Assembly (NCBI GenBank): GCA_947034895.1
Contig: OX344763.1
Span: 53,257,025-53,321,024, forward strand
Length of the DNA: 64,000 bases
Direction of reading: 5' to 3'
Origin: Rhytidiadelphus loreus
Taxonomy: Eukaryota > Streptophyta > Bryopsida > Hypnales > Hylocomiaceae
Shown: positions 1 to 13,200 of the stretch, piece by piece
Numbering within the stretch: position 1 is the stretch's first letter
Layout of the letters: each line of letters begins with the position of its first letter
The notes under the pieces: model-generated
Database searches by the model: none
What the model saw: the letters and a program-made list of their open reading frames with translations, nothing else
Told to the model about the DNA's origin: nothing
Position numbers and translations under genes: made by a program

Positions 1-2900
1 ATGAATATTTCTTTGGATATTTGGATTTAAGAATAATTGCCACTTGCACCACATGTTTAAACATTCTTTTTCACTTGAATTTCATGAGTTCCAATTTTCT
101 ATGACATGAAAGTACAACGCAAGGTTCTTGCATCAATTTCTAATTTAACGTCCAAGGTTATTCAATAATACCACCGAATGAATATTTCTTTGGATATTTG
201 GATTTAAGAAGAATTGCAACGTGCACCACCTGTTTGCACATTCTTTTTCACTTGAGTTTCATGAGTTCTAATTTTCTATAACATGAAAATACAGCGCAAG
301 GTTCGTGCATCAATTTCTAATTCAACGTCCAAGGTCATTCAATGTTACCACCAAATGAATATTTCTTTGGATATTTGGATTTAAGAAGATTTGCTACTTG
401 CACCACCTGATTGCACATTCTTTTTCACTTGAATTTCATGAGTTCCAATTTTCTAGGACATGAAAGTTCAACGCAAGGTTCGTGCATCAATTTCTAATTT
501 AACGTCCAAGGTTATTCAATAATACCACCGAATGAATATTTCTTTGGATATTTGGATTTAAGAAGAATTGCCACTTGCACCACATGTTTACACATTCTTT
601 TTCACTTGAATTTCATGAGTTCCAATTTTCTATGACATGAAAGTACAACGCAAGGTTCTTGCATCAATTTCTAATTTAACGTCCAAGGTTATTCAATAAT
701 ACCACCGAATGAATATTTCTTTGGATATTTGGATTTAAGAAGAATTGCCACTTGCACCAAATGTTTGCACATTCTTTTTCACTTGAATTTCATGATTTCT
801 AATTTTCTATAATATGAAAATACAGCGCAAGGTTCGTGCATCAATTTCTAATTTAACGTTCAAGGTCATTCAATGTCACTGCCAAATTAATATTTCGTTG
901 GATATTTGGATTTAAGAAGATTTGCTACTTGCACCACCTGATTGCACATTCTTTTTCACTTGAATTTCATGAGTTCCAATTTTCTAGGACATGAAAGTTC
1001 AACGCAAGGTTCGTGCATCAATTTCTAATTTAAAGTTCAAGGTCATTCAATGTTACCACCAAATGAATATTTCTTTGGATATTTGGATTTAAGAAAAATT
1101 GCAACGTGCACCACCTGTTTGCACATTCTTTTTCACTTGAGTTTCATGAGTTCTAATTTTCTATAACATGAAAATACAGCGCAAGGTTCGTGCATCAATT
1201 TCTAATTCAACGTCCAAGGTCATTCAATGTTACCACCAAATGAATATTTCTTTGGATATTTGGATTTAAGAAGATTTGCTACTTGCACCACCTGATTGCA
1301 CATTCTTTTTCACTTGAATTTCATGAGTTCCAATTTTCTAGGACATGAAAGTTCAACGCAAGGTTCGTGCATCAATTTCTAATTTAACGTCCAAGGTTAT
1401 TCAATAATACCACCGAATGAATATTTCTTTGGATATTTGGATTTAAGAATAATTGCCACTTGCACCACATGTTTAAACATTCTTTTTCACTTGAATTTCA
1501 TGAGTTCCAATTTTCTAGGACATGAAAGTACAACGCAAGGTTCTTGCATCAATTTCTAATTTAACGTCCAAGGTTATTCAATAATACCACCGAATGAATA
1601 TTTCTTTGGATATTTGGATTTAAGAAGAATTGCCACTTGCACCACATGTTTACACATTCTTTTTCACTTGAATTTCATGAGTTCCAATTTTCTATGACAT
1701 GAAAGTACAACGCAAGGTTCGTGCATCAATTTCTAATTTAACGTCCAAGGTTATTCAATAATACCACCGAATCAATATTTCTTTGGATATTTGGATTTAA
1801 GAAGAATTGCCACTTGCACCACATGTTTACACATTCTTTTTCACTTGAATTTCATGAGTTCCAATTTTCTAGGACATGAAAATTCAACGCAAGGTTCGTG
1901 CATCAATTTCTAATTTAAAGTTCAAGGTCATTCAATGTCACCACCGAATGAATATTTCTTTGGATATTTGGATTTAAGAAGAATTGCCACTTGCACCACA
2001 TGTTTACACATTCTTTTTCACTTGAATTTCATGAGTTCCAATTTTCTATGACATGAAAGTACAACGCAAGGTTCGTGCATCAATTTCTAATTTAACGTCC
2101 AAGGTTATTCAATAATACCACCGAATCAATATTTCTTTGGATATTTGGATTTAAGAAGAATTGCCACTTGCACCACATGTTTGCACATTCTTTTTCACTT
2201 GAATTTCATGAGTTCCAATTTTCTAGGACATGAAAGTTCAACGCAAGGTTCGTACATCAATTTCTAATTTAACGTCCAAGGTCATTCAATGATACCACCG
2301 AATGAATATTTCCTTGGATATTTGGATTTAAGAAGAATTGCCACTTGCACCACATGTTTGCACATTCTTTTTCACTTGAATTTCATGAGTTCCAATTTTC
2401 TAGGACATGAAAGTTCAACGCAGGGTTCGTGCATCAATTTCTAATTTAAAATTTAAGGTCATTCAATGTCACCACCAAATGAATATTTCTTTGGATATTT
2501 GGATTTAAGAAGAATTGCCACTTGCACCACATGTTTGCACATTCTTTTTCACTTGAATTTCATGAGTTCCAATTTTCTAGGACATGAAAGTTCAACGCAG
2601 GGTTCGTGCATCAATTTCTAATTTAAAGTTTAAGGTCATTCAATGTCACCACCAAATGAATATTTCTTTGGATATTTGGATTGAAGAAGAATTGCCACTT
2701 GCACCACATGTTTGCACATTCTTTTTCACTTGAGTTTCATGAGTTCTAATTTTCTATAACATGAAAATACAGCGCAAGGTTCGTGCATCAATTTCTAATT
2801 CAACGTCCAAGGTCATTCAATGTGACCACCAAATGAATATTTCTTTGGATATTTGGATTTAAGAATAATTGCCACTTGCACCACATGTTTACACATTCTT
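1..2900. repeat. Left zone of more diverse units
   Basis: About 16 units whose alleles are largely absent from the next 40 kb. They include the GGTTATTCAATAATACC junction (ends of several units from about 157 to 2,120), GATTTGCTACTTGCACC with CACCTGATTGC (units at 355, 886 and 1,240), and TTCTATAACATG with AAAATACAGCGC (about 275, 806, 1,160 and 2,750). A short repeat with 5-unit (885-bp) spacing links 178-530 with 1,063-1,415. The unit at 886 is one of the most divergent, with CACTGCCAAATTAATATTTCG at its junction read in two parts around 876-898. The zone reads as an older or less homogenised flank. Confidence 0.75.
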
Positions 2901-4602
2901 TTTCACTTGAATTTCATGAGTTCCAATTTTCTATGACATGAAAGTACAACGCAAGGTTCGTGCCTCAATTTCTAATCTAACGTTGAAGGTCATTCAATGT
3001 CACCACCGAATGAATATTTCTTTGGATATTTGGATTTAAGAATAATTGCCACTTCCACTACATGTTTACACATTCTTTTTCACTTGAATTTCATGAGTTC
3101 CAATTTTCTATGACATGAAAGTTCAACGCAAGGTTCGTGCATCAATTTCTAATTTAACGTCCAAGGTCATTCAATGATACCACCGAATGAATATTTCTTT
3201 GGATATTTGGATTTAAGAATAATTGCCACTTGCACCACATGTTTACAGATTCTTTTTCACTTGAATTTCATGAGTTCCAATTTCCTATGACGTGAAAGTA
3301 CAACGCAAGGTTCGTGCATCAATTTCTAATCTAACGTTGAAGGTCATTCAATGTTACCACCAAATGAATATTTTTTTCGATATTTGGATTTAAGAAAAAT
3401 TGCCACTTGCACCACATGTTTACACATTCGTTTTCACTTGAATTTCATGAGTTCCAATTTTCCAGGACATGAAAGTTCAACGCAAGGTTCGTGCATCAAT
3501 TTCTAATTTAAAGTTCAAGGTCATTTAATGTCACCACCGAATGAATATTTCTTTGGATATTTGGATTTAAGAATAATTGCCACTTGCACCACATGTTTAC
3601 ACATTCTTTTTCACTTGAATTTCATGAGTTCCAATTTTCTATGACATGAAAGTTCAACGCAAGGTTCGTGCATCAATTTCTAATATAACGTCCAAGGTCA
3701 TTCAATGTCACCACCGAATGAATATTTCTTTGGATATTTGGATTTAAGAAGAATTGCCACTTGCACCACATGTTTACACATTCTTTTTCACTTGAATTTC
3801 ATGAGTTCCAATTTTCTAGGACATGAAAGTTCAACGCAAGGTTCGTGCATCAATTTCTAATTTAAAGTTCAAGGTCATTCAATGTCACCACCGAATGAAT
3901 ATTTCTTTGGATATTTGGATTTAAGAATAATTGCCACTTGCACCACATGTTTACACATTCTTTTTCACTGGATTTTCATGAGTTCCAATTTTCTATGACA
4001 TGAAAGTACAACGCAAGGTTCGTGCATCAATTTCTAATCTAACGTTGAAGGTCATTCAATGTTACCACCGAATGAATATTTCTTTGGATATTTGGATTTA
4101 AGAAGAATTGCCACTTGCACCACATGTTTACACATTCTTTTTCACTTGAATATCATGAGTTCCAATTTTCTAGGACATGAAAGTTCAACGCAAGGTTCGT
4201 GCATCAATTTCTAATTTAAAGTTCAAGGTCATTCAATGTCACCACCGAATGAATATTTCTTTGGATATTTGGATTTAAGAATAATTGCCACTTGCACCAC
4301 ATGTTTACACATTCTTTTTCACTTGAATTTCATGAGTTCCAATTTTCTATGACATGAAAGTACAACGCAAGGTTCGTGCCTCAATTTCTAATCTAACGTT
4401 GAAGGTCATTCAATGTCACCACCGAATGAATATTTCTTTGGATATTTGGATTTAAGAATAATTGCCACTTGCACCACATGTTTACACATTCTTTTTCACT
4501 TGAATTTCATAAGTTCCAATTTTCTATGACATGAAAGTACAACGCAAGGTTCGTGCATCAATTTCTAATCTAACGTTGAAGGTCATTCAATGTTACCACC
4601 AA

Positions 4603-4779
4603 ATGAATATTTTTTTCGATAATTGGATTTAAGAAGAATTGCCACTTGCACCACATGTTTACACATTCTTTTTCACTTGAATATCATGAGTTCCAATTTT
4701 CTATGACATGAAAATTCAACGCAAGGTTCGTGCATCAATTTCTAATTTAACGTCCAAGGTCATTCAATGATACCACCGA
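4603..4779. repeat. TTTCGATAATT unit variant (example; 28 copies seen)
   Basis: Three linked substitutions at unit positions 11 (C to T), 15 (G to C) and 20 (T to A) give ATTTTTTTCGATAATTGG. I located unit starts at 3,364 (two of the three changes only), 4,603, 5,134, 6,373, 9,382, 11,683, 13,630, 15,931, 17,878, 20,356, 21,772, 24,427, 26,020, 29,029, 29,560, 31,861, 32,392, 32,569, 33,808, 34,693, 37,171, 38,056, 39,826, 41,773, 58,234, 59,119, 61,420 and 61,951. It creates a TCGA site and the only common CpG in the first half of the unit. In nearly all cases the preceding junction reads CACCAAATG. Confidence 0.85.
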
Positions 4780-4789
4780 ATGAATATTT

Positions 4790-7074
4790 CTTTGGATATT
4801 TGGATTTAAGAATAATTGCCACTTGCACCACATGTTTACACATTCTTTTTCACTTGAATTTCATAAGTTCCAATTTTCTATGACATGAAAGTACAACGCA
4901 AGGTTCGTGCATCAATTTCTAATCTAACGTTGAAGGTCATTCAATGTCACCACCGAATGAATATTTCTTTGGATATTTGGATTTAAGAATAATTGCCACT
5001 TGCACCACATGTTTACACATTCTTTTTCACTTGAATTTCATAAGTTCCAATTTTCTATGACATGAAAGTACAACGCAAGGTTCGTGCATCAATTTCTAAT
5101 CTAACGTTGAAGGTCATTCAATGTTACCACCAAATGAATATTTTTTTCGATAATTGGATTTAAGAAGAATTGCCACTTGCACCACATGTTTACACATTCT
5201 TTTTCACTTGAATTTCATGAGTTCCAATTTTCTAGGACATGAAAGTTCAACGCAAGGTTCGTGCATCAATTTCTAATTTAAAGTTCAAGGTCATTCAATG
5301 TCACCACCGAATGAATATTTCTTTGGATATTTGGATTTAGGAATAATTGCCACTTGCACCACATGTTTACACATTCTTTTTCACTTGAATTTCATGAGTT
5401 CCAATTTTCTAGGACATGAAAGTACAACGCAAGGTTCGTGCATCAATTTCTAATTTAACGTCCAAGGTCATTCAATGATACCACCGAATGTATATTTCTT
5501 TGGATATTTGGATTTAAGAAGAATTGCCACTTGCACCACATGTTTATACATTCATTTTCACTTGAATTTCATGAGTTCCAATTTTCTAGGACATGAAAGT
5601 TCAACGCAAGGTTCGTGCATCAATTTCTAATTTAAAGTTCAAGGTCATTCAATGTCACCACCGAATGAATATTTCTTTGGATATTTGGATTTAAGAATAA
5701 TTGCCACTTGCACCACATGTTTACACATTCTTTTTCACTTGAATTTCATGAGTTCCAATTTTCTAGGACATGAAAGTTCAACGCAAGGTTCGTGCATCAA
5801 TTTCTAATTTAACGTCCAAGGTCATTCAATGTCACCACCGAATGAATATTTCTTTGGATATTTGGATTTAAGAAGAATTGTCACTTGCACCACATGTTTA
5901 CACATTCTTTTTCACTTGAATTTCATGAGTTCCAATTTTCTATGACATGAAAGTTCAACGCAAGGTTCGTGCATCAATTTCTAATTTAAAGTTCAAGGTC
6001 ATTCAATGTCACCACCGAATGAATATTTCTTTGGATATTTGGATTTAAGAATAATTGCCACTTGCACCACATGTTTACACATTCTTTTTCACTGGAATTT
6101 CATGAGTTCCAATTTTCTATGACATGAAAGTACAACGCAAGGTTCGTGCATCAATTTCTAATCTAACGTTGAAGGTCATTCAATGTCACCACCGAATGAA
6201 TATTTCTTTGGATATTTGGATTTAAGAATAATTGCCACTTGCACCACATGTTTACACATTCTTTTTCACTTGAATTTCATAAGCTCCAATTTTCTATGAC
6301 ATGAAAGTACAACGCAAGGTTCGTGCATCAATTTCTAATCTAACGTTGAAGGTCATTCAATGTTACCACCAAATGAATATTTTTTTCGATAATTGGATTT
6401 AAGAAGAATTGCCACTTGCACCACATGTTTACACATTCTTTTTCACTTGAATTTCATGAGTTCCAATTTTCTAGGACATGAAAGTTCAACGCAAGGTTCG
6501 TGCATCAATTTCTAATTTAAAGTTCAAGGTCATTCAATGTCACCACCGAATGAATATTTCTTTGGATATTTGGATTTAGGAATAATTGCCACTTGCACCA
6601 CATGTTTACACATTCTTTTTCACTTGAATTTCATGAGTTCCAATTTTCTATGACATGAAAGTTCAACGCAAGGTTCGTGCATCAATTTCTAATTTAACGT
6701 CCAAGGTCATTCAATGATACCACCGAATGTATATTTCTTTGGATATTTGGATTTAAGAAGAATTGCCACTTGCACCACATGTTTACACATTCATTTTCAC
6801 TTGAATTTCATGAGTTCCAATTTTCTAGGACATGAAAGTTCAACGCAAGGTTCGTGCATCAATTTCTAATTTAAAGTTCAAGGTCATTCAATGTCACCAC
6901 CGAATGAATATTTCTTTGGATATTTGGATTTAAGAATAATTGCCACTTGCACCACATGTTTACACATTCTTTTTCACTTGAATTTCATGAGTTCCAATTT
7001 TCTAGGACATGAAAGTTCAACGCAAGGTTCGTGCATCAATTTCTAATTTAACGTCCAAGGTCATTCAATGTCAC
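4790..7074. repeat. 7-unit (1,239-bp) tandem block duplication
   Basis: Sequence at x matches x + 1,239 from about 4,790 to 5,835. Shared markers include the TTTCGATAATT unit (5,134 and 6,373), the TTTAGGAATAATT unit (about 5,330 and 6,570), the ATGTATATTTC unit start, and the CATTCATTTTCAC unit. The pair makes about 1.8 copies. A few substitutions separate the copies, for example CTTGAATTTCATAAG against CTGGAATTTCATGAG near the left limit. Confidence 0.8.
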
Positions 7075-8929
7075 CACTGAATGAATATTTCTTTGGATAT
7101 TTGGATTTAAGAATAATTGCCACTTGCACCACATGTTTACACATTCTTTTTCACTTGAATTTCATGAGTTCCAATTTTCTATGACATGAAAGTTCAACGC
7201 AAGGTTCGTGCATCAATTTCTAATCTAACGTTGAAGGTCATTCAATGTCACCACCGAATGAATATTTCTTTGGATATTTGGATTTAAGAATAATTGCCAC
7301 TTGCACCACATGTTTACACATTCATTTTCACTTGAATTTCATGAGTTCCAATTTTCTAGGACATGAAAGTTCAACGCAAGGTTCGTGCATCAATTTCTAA
7401 TCTAACGTTGAAGGTCATTCAATGTCACCACCGAATGAATATTTCTTTGGATATTTGGATTTAAGAATAATTGCCACTTGCACCACATGTTTACACATTC
7501 TTTTTCACTTGAATTTCATGAGTTCCAATTTTCTATGACATGAAAGTTCAACGCAAGGTTCGTGCATCAATTTCTAATTTAAAGTTCAAGGTCATTCAAT
7601 GTCACCACCGAATGAATATTTCTTTGGATATTTGGATTTAAGAATAATTGCCACTTGCACCACATGTTTACACATTCATTTTCACTTGAATTTCATGAGT
7701 TCCAATTTTCTAGGACATGAAAGTTCAACGCAAGGTTCGTGCATCAATTTCTAATCTAACGTTGAAGGTCATTCAATGTCACCACCGAATGAATATTTCT
7801 TTGGATATTTGGATTTAAGAATAATTGCCACTTGCACCACATGTTTACACATTCTTTTTCACTTGAATTTCATGAGTTCCAATTTTCTATGACATGAAAG
7901 TTCAACGCAAGGTTCGTGCATCAATTTCTAATCTAACGTTGAAGGTCATTCAATGTCACCACCGAATGAATATTTCTTTGGATATTTGGATTTAAGAATA
8001 ATTGCCACTTGCACCACATGTTTACACATTCTTTTTCACTGGAATTTCATGAGTTCCAATTTTCTATGACATGAAAGTACAACGCAAGGTTCGTGCATCA
8101 ATTTCTAATTTAACGTCCAAGGTCATTCAATGTCACCACTGAATGAATATTTCTTTGGATATTTGGATTTAAGAATAATTGCCACTTGCACCACATGTTT
8201 ACACATTCTTTTTCACTTGAATATCATGAGTTCCAATTTTCTAGGACATGAAAGTTCAACGCAAGGTTCGTGCATCAATTTCTAATTTAAAGTTCAAGGT
8301 CATTCAATGTCACCACCGAATGAATATTTCTTTGGATATTTGGATTTAGGAATAATTGCCACTTGCACCACATGTTTACACATTCTTTTTCACTTGAATT
8401 TCATGAGTTCCAATTTTCTATGACATGAAAGTTCAACGCAAGGTTCGTGCATCAATTTCTAATTTAACGTCCAAGGTCATTCAATGATACCACCGAATGT
8501 ATATTTCTTTGGATATTTTGATTTAAGAAGAATTGCCACTTGCACCACATGTTTACACATTCATTTTCACTTGAATTTCATGAGTTCCAATTTTCTATGA
8601 CATGAAAGTACAACGCAAGGTTCGTGCATCAATTTCTAATCTAACGTTGAAGGTCATTCAATGTTACCGCCGAATGAATATTTCTTTGGATATTTGGATT
8701 TAAGAATAATTGCCACTTGCACCACATGTTTACACATTCTTTTTCACTTGAATATCATGAGTTCCAATTTTCTAGGACATGAAAGTTCAACGCAAGGTTC
8801 GTGCATCAATTTCTAATTTAAAGTTCAAGGTCATTCAATGTCACCACCGAATGAATATTTCTTTGGATATTTGGATTTAAGAATAATTGCCACTTGCACC
8901 ACATGTTTACACATTCTTTTTCACTTGAA

Positions 8930-8961
8930 TTTCATGAGTTCCAATTTTCTATGACATGAAA
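8930..8961. other. 7-bp inverted repeat inside the unit (dyad)
   Basis: TTTCATG at unit positions 80-86 is the reverse complement of CATGAAA at 105-111, with an 18-nt spacer. The reference copy is given, but both arms persist in most units because the common variants (TATGAC/TAGGAC) fall in the spacer. Exceptions lose an arm base, for example units with TATCATG or GTCATG in the left arm, or GACTTGAAA, GTCATAAAA-like and CATGAGA in the right arm. Such dyads could extrude hairpins, a property proposed for centromeres lacking a CENP-B box. Function is inference. Confidence 0.6.
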
Positions 8962-8967
8962 GTACAA

Positions 8968-9026
8968 CGCAAGGTTCGTGCCTCAATTTCTAATCTAACG
9001 TTGAAGGTCATTCAATGTCACCACCG
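8968..9026. other. CpG-bearing third of the unit
   Basis: All four CpGs of the reference unit lie here, at unit positions 118, 127, 149 and 175; positions 1-117 have none. The TTAAAGTTC haplotype loses the CpG at 149, the CCACCAAATG junction loses the one at 175, and the ACAACAC variant loses the one at 118. The site at 127 (GGTTCGTGC) is the most constant. Only the TTTCGATAATT variant adds a CpG in the first part of the unit (position 15). This arrangement would give any CG methylation a 177-bp rhythm. Confidence 0.75.
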
Positions 9027-10244
9027 AATGAATATTTCTTTGGATATTTGGATTTAAGAAGAATTGCCACTTCCACTACATGTTTACACATTCTTTTTCA
9101 CTTGAATTTCATGAGTTCCAATTTTCTAGGACATGAAAGTTCAACGCAAGGTTCGTGCATCAATTTCTAATTTAACGTCCAAGGTCATACAATGATACCA
9201 CCGAATGAATATTTCTTTGGATATTTGGATTTAAGAATAATTGCCACTTGCACCACATGTTTAAACATTCTTTTTCACTTGAATTTCATGAGTTCCAATT
9301 TTCTATGACATGAAAGTACAACGCAAGGTTCGTGCATCAATTTCTAATCTAACGTTGAAGGTCATTCAATGTTACCACCAAATGAATATTTTTTTCGATA
9401 ATTGGATTTAAGAAGAATTGCCACTTGCACCACATGTTTACACATTCTTTTTCACTTGAATTTCATGAGTTCCAATTTTCTAGGACATGAAAGTTCAACG
9501 CAAGGTTCGTGCATCAATTTCTAATTTAAAGTTCAAGGTCATTCAATGTCACCACCGAATGAATATTTCTTTGGATATTTGGATTTAGGAATAATTGCCA
9601 CTTGCACCACATGTTTACACATTCTTTTTCACTTGAATTTCATGAGTTCCAATTTTCTAGGACATGAAAGTACAACGCAAGGTTCGTGCCTCAATTTCTA
9701 ATCTAACGTTGAAGGTCATTCAATGTCACCACCGAATGAATATTTCTTTGGATATTTGGATTTAAGAATAATTGCCACTTGCACCACATGTTTACACATT
9801 CTTTTTCACTTGAATTTCATGAGTTCCAATTTTCTATGACATGAAAGTTCAACGCAAGGTTCGTGCATCAATTTCTAATTTAAAGTTCAAGGTCATTCAA
9901 TGTCACCACCGAATGAATATTTCTTTGGATATTTGGATTTAAGAATAATTGCCACTTGCACCACATGTTTACACATTCATTTTCACTTGAATTTCATGAG
10001 TTCCAATTTTCTAGGACATGAAAGTTCAACGCAAGGTTCGTGCATCAATTTCTAATCTAACGTTGAAGGTCATTCAATGTCACCACCGAATGAATATTTC
10101 TTTGGATATTTGGATTTAAGAATAATTGCCACTTGCACCACATGTTTACACATTCTTTTTCACTTGAATTTCATGAGTTCCAATTTTCTATGACATGAAA
10201 GTTCAACGCAAGGTTCGTGCATCAATTTCTAATCTAACGTTGAA

Positions 10245-13200
10245 GGTCATTCAATGTCACCACCGAATGAATATTTCTTTGGATATTTGGATTTAAGAAT
10301 AATTGCCACTTGCACCACATGTTTACACATTCTTTTTCACTGGAATTTCATGAGTTCCAATTTTCTATGACATGAAAGTACAACGCAAGGTTCGTGCATC
10401 AATTTCTAATTTAACGTCCAAGGTCATTCAATGTCACCACTGAATGAATATTTCTTTGGATATTTGGATTTAAGAATAATTGCCACTTGCACCACATGTT
10501 TACACATTCTTTTTCACTTGAATATCATGAGTTCCAATTTTCTAGGACATGAAAGTTCAACGCAAGGTTCGTGCATCAATTTCTAATTTAAAGTTCAAGG
10601 TCATTCAATGTCACCACCGAATGAATATTTCTTTGGATATTTGGATTTAGGAATAATTGCCACTTGCACCACATGTTTACACATTCTTTTTCACTTGAAT
10701 TTCATGAGTTCCAATTTTCTATGACATGAAAGTTCAACGCAAGGTTCGTGCATCAATTTCTAATTTAACGTCCAAGGTCATTCAATGATACCACCGAATG
10801 TATATTTCTTTGGATATTTTGATTTAAGAAGAATTGCCACTTGCACCACATGTTTACACATTCATTTTCACTTGAATTTCATGAGTTCCAATTTTCTATG
10901 ACATGAAAGTACAACGCAAGGTTCGTGCATCAATTTCTAATCTAACGTTGAAGGTCATTCAATGTTACCGCCGAATGAATATTTCTTTGGATATTTGGAT
11001 TTAAGAATAATTGCCACTTGCACCACATGTTTACACATTCTTTTTCACTTGAATATCATGAGTTCCAATTTTCTAGGACATGAAAGTTCAACGCAAGGTT
11101 CGTGCATCAATTTCTAATTTAAAGTTCAAGGTCATTCAATGTCACCACCGAATGAATATTTCTTTGGATATTTGGATTTAAGAATAATTGCCACTTGCAC
11201 CACATGTTTACACATTCTTTTTCACTTGAATTTCATGAGTTCCAATTTTCTATGACATGAAAGTACAACGCAAGGTTCGTGCCTCAATTTCTAATCTAAC
11301 GTTGAAGGTCATTCAATGTCACCACCGAATGAATATTTCTTTGGATATTTGGATTTAAGAAGAATTGCCACTTCCACTACATGTTTACACATTCTTTTTC
11401 ACTTGAATTTCATGAGTTCCAATTTTCTAGGACATGAAAGTTCAACGCAAGGTTCGTGCATCAATTTCTAATTTAACGTCCAAGGTCATACAATGATACC
11501 ACCGAATGAATATTTCTTTGGATATTTGGATTTAAGAATAATTGCCACTTGCACCACATGTTTAAACATTCTTTTTCACTTGAATTTCATGAGTTCCAAT
11601 TTTCTATGACATGAAAGTACAACGCAAGGTTCGTGCATCAATTTCTAATCTAACGTTGAAGGTCATTCAATGTTACCACCAAATGAATATTTTTTTCGAT
11701 AATTGGATTTAAGAAGAATTGCCACTTGCACCACATGTTTACACATTCTTTTTCACTTGAATTTCATGAGTTCCAATTTTCTAGGACATGAAAGTTCAAC
11801 GCAAGGTTCGTGCATCAATTTCTAATTTAAAGTTCAAGGTCATTCAATGTCACCACCGAATGAATATTTCTTTGGATATTTGGATTTAGGAATAATTGCC
11901 ACTTGCACCACATGTTTACACATTCTTTTTCACTTGAATTTCATGAGTTCCAATTTTCTAGGACATGAAAGTACAACGCAAGGTTCGTGCATCAATTTCT
12001 AATTTAACGTCCAAGGTCATTCAATGATACCACCGAATGTATATTTCTTTGGATATTTGGATTTAAGAAGAATTGCCACTTGCACCACATGTTTACACAT
12101 TCATTTTCACTTGAATTTCATGAGTTCCAATTTTCTAGGACATGAAAGTTCAACGCAAGGTTCGTGCATCAATTTCTAATTTAAAGTTCAAGGTCATTCA
12201 ATGTCACCACCGAATGAATATTTCTTTGGATATTTGGATTTAAGAATAATTGCCACTTGCACCACATGTTTACACATTCTTTTTCACTTGAATTTCATGA
12301 GTTCCAATTTTCTAGGACATGAAAGTTCAACGCAAGGTTCGTGCATCAATTTCTAATTTAACGTCCAAGGTCATTCAATGTCACCACCGAATGAATATTT
12401 CTTTGGATATTTGGATTTAAGAAGAATTGCCACTTGCACCACATGTTTACACATTCATTTTCACTTGAATTTCATGAGTTCCAATTTTCTAGGACATGAA
12501 AGTTCAACGCAAGGTTCGTGCATCAATTTCTAATTTAAAGTTCAAGGTCATTCAATGTCACCACCGAATGAATATTTCTTTGGATATTTGGATTTAAGAA
12601 TAATTGCCACTTGCACCACATGTTTACACATTCTTTTTCACTTGAATTTCATGAGTTCCAATTTTCTATGACATGAAAGTTCAACGCAAGGTTCGTGCAT
12701 CAATTTCTAATTTAACGTCCAAGGTCATTCAATGATACCACCGAATGAATATTTCTTTGGATATTTGGATTTAAGAATAATTGCCACTTGCACCACATGT
12801 TTACACATTCTTTTTCACTTGAATTTCATGAGTTCCAATTTTCTATGACATGAAAGTACAACGCAAGGTTCGTGCATCAATTTCTAATCTAACGTTGAAG
12901 GTCATTCAATGTTACCGCCGAATGAATATTTCTTTGGATATTTGGATTTAAGAATAATTGCCACTTGCACCACATGTTTACACATTCTTTTTCACTTGAA
13001 TATCATGAGTTCCAATTTTCTAGGACATGAAAGTTCAACGCAAGGTTCGTGCATCAATTTCTAATGTAAAGTTCAAGGTCATTCAATGTCACCACCGAAT
13101 GAATATTTCTTTGGATATTTGGATTTAAGAATAATTGCCACTTGCACCACATGTTTACACATTCTTTTTCACTTGAATTTCATGAGTTCCAATTTTCTAT

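Larger units (their letters stand above)
8851..9027. repeat. Reference (near-consensus) 177-bp unit
   Basis: This unit serves as the numbering reference. It has 61 G or C of 177. Most variation lies at 34 (AATAATT/AAGAATT), 46 and 50 (CTTGCACC/CTTCCACT), 56-59 (GTTTAC/GATTGC), 67 (T/A), 76 (CTTG/CTGG), 103 (TATGAC/TAGGAC), 114 (AGTAC/AGTTC), 132 (TGCATC/TGCCTC), 145-154 and 168-176. Stops close every frame: TAA at 28 and TGA at 2 in two forward frames, TAA at 141 in the third; TTA at 27, TCA at 82 and TCA at 71 close the three reverse frames. Because 177 is divisible by 3 the same stops recur in phase in every unit, so the longest open stretch is about one unit. Confidence 0.95.
7400..11990. 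repeat. 13-unit (2,301-bp) tandem block duplication
   Basis: x and x + 2,301 agree across the block, giving two almost exact copies (about 7,400-9,700 and 9,701-11,990). Marker: TGTCACCACTGAATG at 8,131 and 10,432, exactly 13 units apart. The order of the TTTAGGAATAATT, ATGTATATTTC with TATTTTGATTT, TTACCGCCG, CTTCCACTACATG and TTTCGATAATT units repeats in full. The left limit is seen where GTGCATC (7,387) meets GTGCCTC (9,688); the right limit is where copy 2 turns to TTAACGTCC near 11,991. Confidence 0.88.

Noticed and set aside
4603..4640. CENP-B-box-like element at TTTCGATAATTGG
   Set aside because: It has TTCG but lacks the following CGGG half at the required spacing. The invariant GGTTCGTGCATC at 123-134 fails in the same way.
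8863..8876. TTGGAT direct repeat 8 bp apart (unit positions 13-18 and 21-26) as a microsatellite or protein site
   Set aside because: Only two copies in AT-rich sequence, and lost in the TTTCGATAATT units; compatible with chance.
9005..9020. CATTCAATG palindrome as an operator or recombination site
   Set aside because: Arms of four bases only, and altered in the AATAATACC and GTGATTC haplotypes; no stronger than expected by chance.
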